Made by a program: the position numbers and the translations under genes. From CBDHDN01 sp965261585 (GTDB lineage: Bacteria; Pseudomonadota; Alphaproteobacteria; UBA6615), in assembly GCA_965261585.1 (NCBI GenBank), contig CBDHDN010000008.1:1-35612 (forward strand): a stretch of 35,612 nucleotides of DNA, in the 5' to 3' direction. Positions 9,777 to 17,595 of this stretch are shown one piece after another. Numbering within the stretch: the stretch's first letter is position 1; every line of letters begins with the position of its first letter. Below the pieces are notes generated by a model. That model saw only the letters and a program-made list of their open reading frames with translations, ran no database searches and had not been told where the DNA came from.

Positions 9777-10683
9777 GGTCGCGGTCTTGATGGGTGGTTG
9801 GTCAGTCGAGCGCGACGTGTCGCTGACCAGCGGCGCGCTGTGCGCGGCGGCGCTGCGCGAGGCCGACCACGTGGTGACGGAGGTCGATGTCACGCGCGAC
9901 ATCGACGCGCTGATCGACGCCCTGAAGCCGCGCCCTGACGTCGTCTTCAACGCCCTGCACGGCCGCTATGGCGAAGACGGCCGCATCCAGGGGCTGCTCG
10001 ACATGCTGGCAATTCCGTATACCCATTCGGGCGTGCTGGCGTCGGCGCTGGCCATGGACAAGGCAGCCTCGCGCGACCTCTTCGCCAATCACGGAATCCC
10101 GGTCGCCGAGGGCAAGCTTGCCCGCCGCCGCGAGATCGAGGCCGGCGACGTCATGGCACGGCCTTATGTCGTCAAGCCCCTCAACGAGGGCTCCAGTATC
10201 GGCGTGCACATCGTCACCGACGGCACCAACCGGCCGCCGCTGAGCGGCGAGCCAGGCGAGCCGGACGACATATGGCTGGTCGAGCGCTTCGTGCCCGGCC
10301 GCGAGCTGACTGTCGCCGTCATGGACGACCGCGCCCTCGCGGTCACCGAGATCCGGCCCAACGTCGGCTTCTACGACTACAACGCCAAATACAGCGAAGG
10401 CGCGGCCGCGCACCGGATCCCGGCGCCGATCGCGCCGACCGCCTACGAGCAGACGCTGGCGCATGCGCTGGCCGCCCACCGCGTACTCGGTTGCCGCGGC
10501 GTCAGCCGCGCCGACCTGCGCTACGACGATACGGACGGGGAGCCGGGCCGGGTCGTCATGCTGGAGGTCAACACCCAGCCCGGCATGACGCCGCTGTCGC
10601 TGGTTCCGGAGCAGGCCGCCCATTGCGGCATCCCGTTCGGCGAGCTGGTCGACTGGATGGTCGAGCACGCGGCATGCGACTAG
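9769..10683 (+). CDS. ddl: D-alanine:D-alanine ligase
   Basis: ATP-grasp enzyme that makes the D-Ala-D-Ala dipeptide used by MurF. The start at 9769 gives 304 residues, the size of DdlB-type enzymes; the frame is open a little further upstream inside murB, but MARVAVLMGGWSVERDVSL is the family N-terminus. Motifs are HGRYGEDGRIQG (64-75), IPYTHSGVLASALAMDK (82-98), VVKPLNEGSSIGV (ATP-grasp), and the metal-binding EVNTQPGMTPLSL near the C-terminus. The start overlaps murB by 8 nt and the stop overlaps ftsQ by 10 nt. Confidence 0.97.
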   Translation: MARVAVLMGGWSVERDVSLTSGALCAAALREADHVVTEVDVTRDIDALIDALKPRPDVVFNALHGRYGEDGRIQGLLDMLAIPYTHSGVLASALAMDKAASRDLFANHGIPVAEGKLARRREIEAGDVMARPYVVKPLNEGSSIGVHIVTDGTNRPPLSGEPGEPDDIWLVERFVPGRELTVAVMDDRALAVTEIRPNVGFYDYNAKYSEGAAAHRIPAPIAPTAYEQTLAHALAAHRVLGCRGVSRADLRYDDTDGEPGRVVMLEVNTQPGMTPLSLVPEQAAHCGIPFGELVDWMVEHAACD

Positions 10684-11522
10684 CGCGGCTCCTCGGCCTG
10701 ACGACGGCGCCGGCGCGCTCGCGGCGACGCCAGCCCCGACGTTCGAGCAGGGCCGTGATCCTCATGGCGGCAACCGCCGTCGCGGTCGTCGCCGTTGTCG
10801 GCGGAACCTGGCAACTCGTGCGGTCCGGCTGGATCGCGGCGACGGTCGAGCACGGCCAGCAGGCAACCCTGGCGTTGACCGGTCGCGCCGGGCTGCGCGT
10901 CGACGAGGTCCTGGTCGAGGGGCGCAGCCACACGGAATCGGCGCTGCTGCTGGCGGCGCTGGGCGTTCGCCGCGGCATGCCTATCCTTGCCTTCGACCCG
11001 CAGGCTGCGCGACAGCGCGTCGAGGCTCTTGGCTGGGTGCGCCGCGCCTCCGTCGCGCGACGCCTGCCGAATTTGATCTACCTACGCATCGAGGAGCGCC
11101 ACCCGATCGCGCTGTGGCAGCACGAGGGCCGCCACTTCCTCGTTGACCGCGAGGGCACAGTGATCCTGCGCCGCGACAGCACGAGCTTCGACGGGCTGCC
11201 GACGGTCGTCGGCGACGAGGCTCCGGACCACGCCGCGGCGCTGCTCGATCTGCTGACCGGCTATCCGTCCATCGCGGTGCGTGTCGAAGGCGCGGTCCTG
11301 GTTTCGCGGCGGCGCTGGAACCTGCGTCTGGTGAACGGCATCGACGTCCGCCTGCCGGAGCACGGCATTGCCGCGGCGCTCGGCTGGCTGGCCGATCTGG
11401 AACGCGAACACGGCCTGCTGACGCGCGACATCGTCGCCTTGGATCTGCGTCAGCCGGACCGGTTGATCGTGCGCCTGGGGACGGCCGCGGCCGCCCATGC
11501 GCGTGGCGAAGAGAGCACGTGA
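10674..11522 (+). CDS. ftsQ: Cell division protein FtsQ
   Basis: Bitopic inner-membrane divisome protein that links FtsA/FtsZ to the late proteins through FtsL and FtsB. The start at 10674 gives 282 residues. A basic cytoplasmic tail with several Arg residues (about 14-26) precedes one transmembrane helix at about 27-48. A POTRA domain follows (about 72-141: VDEVLVEGRSHTESALLLAALGV to IYLRIEERHPIALWQ), then the FtsQ beta domain with HFLVDREGTVI. Assignment rests on topology, POTRA sequence and the invariant ddl-ftsQ-ftsA order. The stop overlaps the ftsA GTG start. Confidence 0.94.
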   Translation: MRLARLLGLTTAPARSRRRQPRRSSRAVILMAATAVAVVAVVGGTWQLVRSGWIAATVEHGQQATLALTGRAGLRVDEVLVEGRSHTESALLLAALGVRRGMPILAFDPQAARQRVEALGWVRRASVARRLPNLIYLRIEERHPIALWQHEGRHFLVDREGTVILRRDSTSFDGLPTVVGDEAPDHAAALLDLLTGYPSIAVRVEGAVLVSRRRWNLRLVNGIDVRLPEHGIAAALGWLADLEREHGLLTRDIVALDLRQPDRLIVRLGTAAAAHARGEEST

Positions 11523-12826
11523 GTTTCGATGACACGACCCGACAGGCCAATGTCACAGAACGGACGCGTATGTTTCGCAATGATCTGATTGCCGCCCTCG
11601 ACGTCGGCACGAGCAAGATCTGCTGCTTTATCGCGCGGGTCGACCCGCCGAACGGCGAGGCGGCGCGGCCGCGCATCATCGGCACCGGGCATCAGGTGTC
11701 TCAGGGCCTGCGCAACGGCGTCGTCGTCGATATGGCGGCCGCCGAGCGCTCGATCCTCGACGCCGTGCATGTCGCCGAGAAGATGGCCGGCGAGACGATC
11801 AGCTCGGTCGTCGTGAACCTGAGCGGCGGCCGGCCGCGTTCGCAGACCGTCGATGTCGAGGTCTCGATCGCCGGCCACGAGGTCGGCACCGCCGATCTGC
11901 GCCGCGTACTCGATCATTCGTTAGCCGGTACCGACGGCAGCGAGCGCCAGCTCATCCATACGATCCCCGTCGATTTCACGATCGACGGCGACCACGGCAT
12001 CCGCGATCCGCGCGGCATGTACGGCGACCGGCTGGGCGTCCAGGTCCACATGATTACCGCCACCATCGGCGCCGTGCGCACGCTGAAGACGGTCATCGAG
12101 CGCTGCCACCTGGACATCGAGGGCTTCGTCGTCAGCCCCTATGCCGCCGGGCTCTCGTCGCTCGTCGAGGACGAGATCGACCTCGGCGCGACGGTGATCG
12201 ACATGGGCGCCGGTGCCACCGGCATTACGGTGTTCTACGACGGCCAGGCGATCCATGCGGATTCGGTGCCGGCCGGCGGTGCCCATGTGACGAACGACGT
12301 CGCGCGCGGCCTGTCGACGCCGCTTGCCCACGCCGAGCGCCTGAAGACGCTTTACGGCAACGCCAACGCCGGCGCCACCGGTGGCGATGAGCACGACCTT
12401 ATCGACGTGCCCCAGGTCGGCGAGGACAGTCACGAAGCGCCGAGCCACATTTCGCGCTCGATCCTCAACGGCATCATCCAGCCGCGGCTGGAGGAGATCT
12501 TTGAGCTGGTGCGGGCGCGCCTGGCGGCCAGCGGCATTGACCGCCTGGCCGGCCGCCGCGTCGTCCTGACCGGTGGCGCCAGCCAGCTGCAGGGCGTTCG
12601 CGAACTGGCGGCGCTCGTATTGGAAAAACAGGTTCGCCTGGGCCGGCCGCTCAGGCTCCGCGGTCTCGCGGACGCCATGGCCGGCCCGGCGTTTGCGACC
12701 TGTGCCGGACTGATTGCCTTTGCCGTCCATCAACCGACGGCACTACCAGTCCCGGCACCGGCCGCACATGGGGACCGAGGCGGCTTCAGCGGCCGCCTCG
12801 GACAGTGGTTGCGTGAGTATTTCTAG
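11519..12826 (+). CDS. ftsA: Cell division protein FtsA
   Basis: Actin-like ATPase that tethers FtsZ to the membrane and recruits later divisome proteins. It has 435 residues from the GTG start, chosen because of its 4-nt overlap with ftsQ; an in-frame ATG at 11570 would remove 17 residues and begin at MFRNDLIAALDVGTSK, so it is a serious alternative. Phosphate-1 motif DVGTSK is at 28-33, phosphate-2 is in IDMGAGATGITVF, and LTGGASQLQGVRELA forms the adenosine motif. The C-terminal GRLGQWLREYF is the amphipathic membrane-targeting helix. Confidence 0.96.
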   Translation: MSFDDTTRQANVTERTRMFRNDLIAALDVGTSKICCFIARVDPPNGEAARPRIIGTGHQVSQGLRNGVVVDMAAAERSILDAVHVAEKMAGETISSVVVNLSGGRPRSQTVDVEVSIAGHEVGTADLRRVLDHSLAGTDGSERQLIHTIPVDFTIDGDHGIRDPRGMYGDRLGVQVHMITATIGAVRTLKTVIERCHLDIEGFVVSPYAAGLSSLVEDEIDLGATVIDMGAGATGITVFYDGQAIHADSVPAGGAHVTNDVARGLSTPLAHAERLKTLYGNANAGATGGDEHDLIDVPQVGEDSHEAPSHISRSILNGIIQPRLEEIFELVRARLAASGIDRLAGRRVVLTGGASQLQGVRELAALVLEKQVRLGRPLRLRGLADAMAGPAFATCAGLIAFAVHQPTALPVPAPAAHGDRGGFSGRLGQWLREYF

Positions 12827-12937
12827 GTCAATCGGCAAGCGTCCGCGTGCCGCCTGGGCAGTGTCGCCCATGGCACGGGCTATGCCGCCGGCTGCCACAC
12901 GCTAATACGACACAGGAACGAGGTATCGGAGGCTGAC
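12827..12937 (+). promoter_or_regulatory. ftsA-ftsZ intergenic region with strong ftsZ ribosome binding site
   Basis: This is the widest gap in the dcw cluster (111 nt). It ends with a strong Shine-Dalgarno, GGAGG at 12928-12932, five bases before the ftsZ ATG, consistent with the high FtsZ dose cells need. A separate ftsZ promoter here would be usual, but no clear -35/-10 pair and no TTAA-N7-TTAA CtrA site can be seen. Confidence 0.6.
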
Positions 12938-14635
12938 ATGACGTTGAACCTGAGCACACCGAATGCGGAGACCGACCTGAAGCCACGCATCGTCGTGGTG
13001 GGCGTCGGCGGCGCCGGCTGCAACGCAGTCAACAATATGATCGACGCCGATCTCGAAGGGGTCGAGTTCGTCGTCGCCAACACGGACGCCCAATCACTGG
13101 CCCAGAACAAGGCCGACCGCCGGGTGCAGCTGGGCGCCAACATCACCAACGGCCTCGGCGCCGGGGCACGGCCCGACATCGGCCGCGCCGCCGCCGAGGA
13201 GGCGCTGGATGCGGTCATCGACCATCTGCAAACCAGCCACATGGCGTTCATCACAGCCGGCATGGGTGGTGGCACCGGCACCGGCGCCGCCCCCGTGATC
13301 GCCCGCGCGGCGCGCGAGCACGGCATCCTCACCGTCGGCGTCGTGACCAGGCCGTTCGAATTCGAGGGCGTCCACCGCATGACGATGGCTGACGACGGCA
13401 TCGAAGAGCTGCAGCACTTCGTCGACACGCTGATCGTCATCCCGAATCAGAACCTGTTCCGTGTCTGCAATGAGAAGACGACGTTCGCCGACGCCTTCCG
13501 CATGGCCGACGACGTACTCTATTCGGGCGTCCGCGGCGTCACCGACTTGATGATCATGCCCGGCCTGATAAACCTGGACTTTGCCGACATCCGGACCGTG
13601 ATGAGCGAGATGGGCAAGGCCATGATGGGCACCGGCGAGGCCGAGGGCGAGAAGCGCGCCATCGAGTCCGCCGAGGCGGCGATCGCGAATCCGCTGCTCG
13701 ACGACGTCTCGATGAAGGGCGCGAAGGCGGTATTGATCAACATCACCGGCGGACCGGACATGACCCTGTTCGAGGTCGACGAGGCGGCGAACCGCATCCG
13801 CGAGGAGGTTGACGCCAACGCCAACATCATCTTCGGCTCGACGTTCGATGAGTCGCTGGACGGACTGATGCGGGTGTCGCTCGTCGCCACCGGCATCGAT
13901 GCCGAGGTCAGCGGCGCGATGCCGCGGCCGTCGATCAGCCTGGTCCACGATGCCGACCGTGGCCCCACGGCACCGGCCGGCGAGGCGGCAACCCCGGCCG
14001 CGGCACCGATCGCCGCCGCCGACGGCAGCCCGATCGAAACGGCCGTCGCGACCGGCAATCCGGCAATCGAGGCAGCGGCCGGAATGCCGCCGCCGGACCC
14101 GCTATCCGCACCCGGCGTTTTCACGACCGCCTCAACGTCCGAGCCGCTGGCAGCGCCACCCGTGACGCCGCCCACTATGCCAGCGGCGGCTATCGGCGGC
14201 GCAGCGACCGCGACGGCGGTCGCCACGGCAACCGCCGAGGAGCCGTTCATCGCCCCGCCGCCGGTGCAGCCGCCGGCCGAGCCGGCAATGCGCCGCGAGC
14301 GGCGACCGGCCAACACCTTCGCAGCGGCCGCAATCGCCAACGGCACGGCCGAGACGGAGCCGGCAAGGCGGCGCAGTTTCAGCCTGTTCCAACGTGTCAC
14401 CGGGTCCGGCCGGACCCGCCGGTACGACTCCGAGCCGGCCGCTGGTGACACCGAATCGACCGAGCCACAGCTCGCGGAGCGGTCGCAGCGGACGGCGGCG
14501 GCCCGAACGCCTGGGCCGAAGCCCCAGAGCCAGCCGAAACTCGGCGGTCTGGAGCCGTCTGCACGCAAGTCGGCGCACGACGAGGAAGAAGATCTTATGG
14601 AGATCCCGGCCTTCCTGCGGCGCCAGGCCAACTGA
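12938..14635 (+). CDS. ftsZ: Cell division GTPase FtsZ
   Basis: Tubulin-like GTPase that forms the Z-ring. It has 565 residues. The GTPase core (about 15-320) has VGVGGAGCNA (21-30), the tubulin signature GGGTGTG (110-116), and the T7 synergy loop NLDFADI (212-218) that completes the neighbouring subunit's active site. A long Pro/Ala/Thr-rich linker, about 220 residues with low-complexity character, follows (about 330-550). The conserved tail DLMEIPAFLRRQAN at the end is the alphaproteobacterial peptide that binds FtsA and other partners. The linker is longer than the roughly 170 residues known in Caulobacter. Confidence 0.99.
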   Translation: MTLNLSTPNAETDLKPRIVVVGVGGAGCNAVNNMIDADLEGVEFVVANTDAQSLAQNKADRRVQLGANITNGLGAGARPDIGRAAAEEALDAVIDHLQTSHMAFITAGMGGGTGTGAAPVIARAAREHGILTVGVVTRPFEFEGVHRMTMADDGIEELQHFVDTLIVIPNQNLFRVCNEKTTFADAFRMADDVLYSGVRGVTDLMIMPGLINLDFADIRTVMSEMGKAMMGTGEAEGEKRAIESAEAAIANPLLDDVSMKGAKAVLINITGGPDMTLFEVDEAANRIREEVDANANIIFGSTFDESLDGLMRVSLVATGIDAEVSGAMPRPSISLVHDADRGPTAPAGEAATPAAAPIAAADGSPIETAVATGNPAIEAAAGMPPPDPLSAPGVFTTASTSEPLAAPPVTPPTMPAAAIGGAATATAVATATAEEPFIAPPPVQPPAEPAMRRERRPANTFAAAAIANGTAETEPARRRSFSLFQRVTGSGRTRRYDSEPAAGDTESTEPQLAERSQRTAAARTPGPKPQSQPKLGGLEPSARKSAHDEEEDLMEIPAFLRRQAN

Positions 14636-14715
14636 TGATCGCGGGCGGCTGGAAACCGTATTGGTTGTCGATTCCGGTGGACTGATTCAACCGACGCATG
14701 GCTACCGAACGTCCG

Positions 14716-14723
14716 GATCAGAC
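14716..14723. repeat. Target site duplication, left copy
   Basis: GATCAGAC here is repeated exactly at 16378-16385, directly outside the imperfect inverted termini of the ISKra4-like element. Confidence 0.75.
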
Positions 14724-16377
14724 GGGTGCGAGTCTCGCATGGCAGTGATGTCTGCGGCTTGGTTCGTTGAGTTCAGGCAGCGATTGCCATGGCTGCTGCA
14801 CGTGGACTGATGTTGTCGTTGGCCGGTGTGTCGGTTGCGCTGATCAGGGCCTTCCATGCCCGCTCGAAGCGGCCGGATTTGATCCGGGCGCGGAAGGTCA
14901 GAACAGCCTGTCCGCCGACGATCCGCCAGCGCATGCCGGAGCGCTTCATGCGCTGTGTCACCAGGGTCTTGTTGGCAGCCTCGACCACGCCTGAGCCGAT
15001 GGCGATGCCCTCTTCCTTCAGGGCGTGGTAGCGCATGCGATGGCGATGCTTGCGGAAGAAGGCGAGTTCCCGCTCGGTCTCGGCCCGGTCCGGCGCAGCG
15101 GCGGCATCGCGAAGGTGGCGCAGCGCCCGGATCACCTTGGCGACGCCACGGGGATCGTGACGGAGGATCTCGCGGTACTTCTCGAACCAGCCGGGCGCCA
15201 CGGCATGGTCGGACGCGGTTTGCAGATGTTCGCAAGCATGCCAGAAGTCGATCACCTCGGTTTCGGGCGACAGGGTCTCCAGGAAGGTCCAGTTGTCGGC
15301 GGCGCCATCGGCGATAGCGACGATCCCGATCTCGGGGCGTGCTCGCCTGATGTGTGCGACTTCGCTTGCAAGCTGCGCCTTCAGCGTGAGCTTGCCGCTC
15401 TCCGGCATGCGGCCGAGATAGAGGGTCTTCAGGCGCTTGCCCTCGGCGTCGTGGAAGGAGACCGTGCCGCAGGCGGCCTCGCGCCAGGAGGCCTTGGCGC
15501 GACCGTCCTCGCCGGGTCTCAGCGGCACCATGACGCCGTCGAGGGAGACCGAGGCGGTGGTCGCGTCCTGCGGTATGCCCTCGGCCTCACGGATGCTGCC
15601 CAGCGTCTCCGGGCCGAGGCTCTCCCAGCATTCGTGCATGCTCATGGTCAGGCGCTGCAGGGTGCTCACCGACGGCGTCATGGCGCCGGTCTTCGCAAAG
15701 AACGCCGCCGCTTCCCGGGCCGTGCAGTGACCCATCATCAGCAGACCGAGCTCGGCCGCCGGCCGCGTCAGGTAATCGTCGACGAGACCCAGGCTCTCGT
15801 CGACCGGCACCGGCGATGCCCCGCTCGCGCCGCTGCGGTAACGCGCTCGCCGGTAGGTCACCGGACCGAGCGAGGTCATGATCGTCTTCGGCGTCACCGC
15901 GACCCGGAACCAGCTCTGCCCGTCCCGCTCGATCCGGGAAGCGCCATCGTCCCGGTTCTCGATGACGGCGCCCATGACATCGCGAGCGAACTCGTTCGTG
16001 GCCTCACGCACCCGCAACTCGACCTCCTCGGGCGCCTCGGGGCGCGGCTCGGAACGAAGCTCCCCGCGACACAGTGCGAGCACCCGGGCGGCCGCCTCGA
16101 CGACCCGAGGAGGCAGGCCGGAAAGATCGATGGACGAAGGCGCCGGAGGCGGGGATACTGCCATGGGAATGCTCCCGATGTTGGGTTTCGAGACACGGCA
16201 TCGTACCGCTTCTGGCGGTGCGGAGCGTTCCCACCTTCCCCTGCTCGACCCTGCCGTCGTGACAAAATCCTGCCTTGGAGCGGCCCATTGTCACGAATAG
16301 CCGCTTTCGGCCGTTCGTCTCGACACAAAAAACGCACTAAATCAATGACTTAGATTTTCCATACCAGACCCACACCC
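14724..16377 (-). mobile_element. ISKra4-family-like insertion sequence
   Basis: The 1654-bp element has imperfect terminal inverted repeats. The left end begins GGGTGCGAGTCTCGCATGG and the right end, read inward on the minus strand, begins GGGTGTGGGTCTGGTATGG (15 of 19 identical). It is bounded by the 8-bp direct repeat GATCAGAC. It carries one transposase gene on the minus strand, opposite to ftsZ and lpxC. Both the gene and the target duplication are intact, which suggests fairly recent insertion. Confidence 0.8.
14773..16164 (-). CDS. ISKra4-family transposase
   Basis: A 463-residue transposase, apparently full length. Segments typical of ISKra4-type enzymes include SLDGVMVPLRPGE (about 207-219), YLGRMPESGKLT, AIADGAADNW (284-292), DFWHACEHL (306-314), and a C-terminal GSGVVEAANKTLVTQRMKRS (about 390-409). 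D209, D286 and E396 are candidates for the DDE triad. Family assignment is from recall of these motifs. The gene is read towards ftsZ. The frame is uninterrupted, so the element may be active. Confidence 0.85.
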   Translation of the reverse strand: MAVSPPPAPSSIDLSGLPPRVVEAAARVLALCRGELRSEPRPEAPEEVELRVREATNEFARDVMGAVIENRDDGASRIERDGQSWFRVAVTPKTIMTSLGPVTYRRARYRSGASGASPVPVDESLGLVDDYLTRPAAELGLLMMGHCTAREAAAFFAKTGAMTPSVSTLQRLTMSMHECWESLGPETLGSIREAEGIPQDATTASVSLDGVMVPLRPGEDGRAKASWREAACGTVSFHDAEGKRLKTLYLGRMPESGKLTLKAQLASEVAHIRRARPEIGIVAIADGAADNWTFLETLSPETEVIDFWHACEHLQTASDHAVAPGWFEKYREILRHDPRGVAKVIRALRHLRDAAAAPDRAETERELAFFRKHRHRMRYHALKEEGIAIGSGVVEAANKTLVTQRMKRSGMRWRIVGGQAVLTFRARIKSGRFERAWKALISATDTPANDNISPRAAAMAIAA

Positions 16378-16385
16378 GATCAGAC
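16378..16385. repeat. Target site duplication, right copy
   Basis: GATCAGAC, identical to 14716-14723. It also forms most of the right inner arm of the older inverted repeat, so the element went into that arm. Confidence 0.75.
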
Positions 16386-16556
16386 CACCAGGGCCACCCG
16401 GTTTCCAGCCGTAACATTCTGTAATAAAGATTGATTTGAGCCGCGCCTGGCGCCTTGCTAGACCAACATGCCACATTCACTCGGTCCGGCGGTGGGTTGG
16501 CGTTTGCAGGATGGGGATCCGCGGCTTCGACGCCGTAACGAAGCGGGGGCATCTTT

Positions 16557-17495
16557 TTGGGGGAATTCGTCGCATCGCTTGATGCTGGGCTCTCGCGGCA
16601 ACAGACGCTGAAGAGCACCATCGGCTGCACCGGCACGGGTCTCCACTCCGGCGCCCGGGTTGAAATGCAGCTCCTGCCGGCTGAGCCGTTTTCGGGGATC
16701 CGGTTTCGCCGAACCGACTTACCCGACACTGGTGAGATCGTCGCGGACGTCAACAATATCGTCAGCAGCGAGCTGTGTACCCGGATCGGCAGCCGCGGCG
16801 GCGCCACGGTGGCGACGATCGAGCACCTGATGGCCGCGCTGAGCGGCTGCAATGTCGACAACGTCGTTGTCGAGCTCGACGGGCCGGAGGTTCCGGTGAT
16901 GGATGGCAGCGCCGCGCCATTCGTCTTTCTGATCGAGTGCGCCGGGGTCGTCGAACAGGACGCGCCGCGGCGCGCGATCGAGGTGCTGAAAACGGTGACG
17001 GTAACGAACGGCACCGGCCACGCCTCGCTGAGCCCGAGCGACGACTTTTCCGTCGCCTTCGACATCGAGTTCGACGCATCGGCGATCGGCAAGCAGCACA
17101 TGCAGGTGCGCCTGGTCAACGGCGCCTTCAAGGCCGAGATCTGCCGGGCCCGCACGTTCGGCTTCGCGGAGGACGCCGACCAGCTGCGGGCCAACGGTCT
17201 GGCCCTGGGCGCCAGCCTCGACAACGCCATCGTCATCCGTGGCGAGGACATTCTGAACGAGGGTGGCCTGCGCTACGACGACGAGTTCGTCCGCCACAAG
17301 ATCTTGGACAGCATTGGCGATTTGTACCTGGCCGGCATGCCGATCATCGGCCACTTCCATGGCCACCGCTCTGGCCATGCGCTGAACCACGCGCTCCTGC
17401 GGACCCTGTTTGCCGACGTGTCGGCATGGCAGCTGGCCGACCTGCCGTTCGACGACGTCGAGGATGCGCCGGCCGCGGTTCGCGCCACAGCCTGA
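16557..17495 (+). CDS. lpxC: UDP-3-O-acyl-GlcNAc deacetylase LpxC
   Basis: Zinc hydrolase for the committed step of lipid A synthesis, acting in the cytoplasm. It has 312 residues. Zinc and catalytic residues are visible: H90 in IEHLMAAL, H247 and D251 in RHKILDSIGDLYL, and H274 in GHRSGHALNHAL. The N-terminal family motif RQQTLKSTIGCTGTGLHSG is present. The only plausible start is TTG at 16557, because an in-frame TAA lies at 16536 and no ATG or GTG follows before the conserved sequence; a G-rich stretch (AAGCGGGGG, 16541-16549) lies at ribosome-binding distance. The ISKra4-like element ends about 180 nt upstream. Confidence 0.95.
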   Translation: MGEFVASLDAGLSRQQTLKSTIGCTGTGLHSGARVEMQLLPAEPFSGIRFRRTDLPDTGEIVADVNNIVSSELCTRIGSRGGATVATIEHLMAALSGCNVDNVVVELDGPEVPVMDGSAAPFVFLIECAGVVEQDAPRRAIEVLKTVTVTNGTGHASLSPSDDFSVAFDIEFDASAIGKQHMQVRLVNGAFKAEICRARTFGFAEDADQLRANGLALGASLDNAIVIRGEDILNEGGLRYDDEFVRHKILDSIGDLYLAGMPIIGHFHGHRSGHALNHALLRTLFADVSAWQLADLPFDDVEDAPAAVRATA

Positions 17496-17595
17496 ATTAC
17501 GCGACGCTCCGCACGCGTTTGCCGGTGGGAAACTGCCGAATTTCGATCTATATAGAACGCTGACGCGGCGGAACTGATCCGAGAAGCGAACGCGT

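Larger units (their letters stand above)
14646..16411. repeat. Inverted repeat between ftsZ and lpxC, split by an IS
   Basis: Left outer arm CGGCTGGAAACCG (14646-14658) is perfectly complementary to CGGTTTCCAGCCG (16399-16411). An inner arm GGTGGACTGATT (14676-14687) pairs with GATCAGACCACC (16378-16389) except at two positions, one of which is a G:T pair. If the IS at 14724-16377 and one copy of its 8-bp duplication are removed, both arm pairs fall within about 100 bp and would form one nested stem-loop just after ftsZ. No T-run follows, so this is not a classical terminator; an mRNA-stabilising or REP-like element is possible. Confidence 0.6.

Noticed and set aside
12827..12937. CtrA site upstream of ftsZ
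   Set aside because: No TTAA-N7-TTAA or close variant is present in the gap.
14646..16411. The 13-bp inverted pair CGGCTGGAAACCG as the ends of the IS
   Set aside because: No target duplication flanks it, while GATCAGAC with GGGTG-type termini inside it gives a consistent element. The 13-bp pair is better read as the older structure that was interrupted.
17519..17556. Promoter before bamD with TTGCCG and TATATA
   Set aside because: The two hexamers are 24 nt apart, too far for a sigma-70 promoter; only an AT-rich patch remains.
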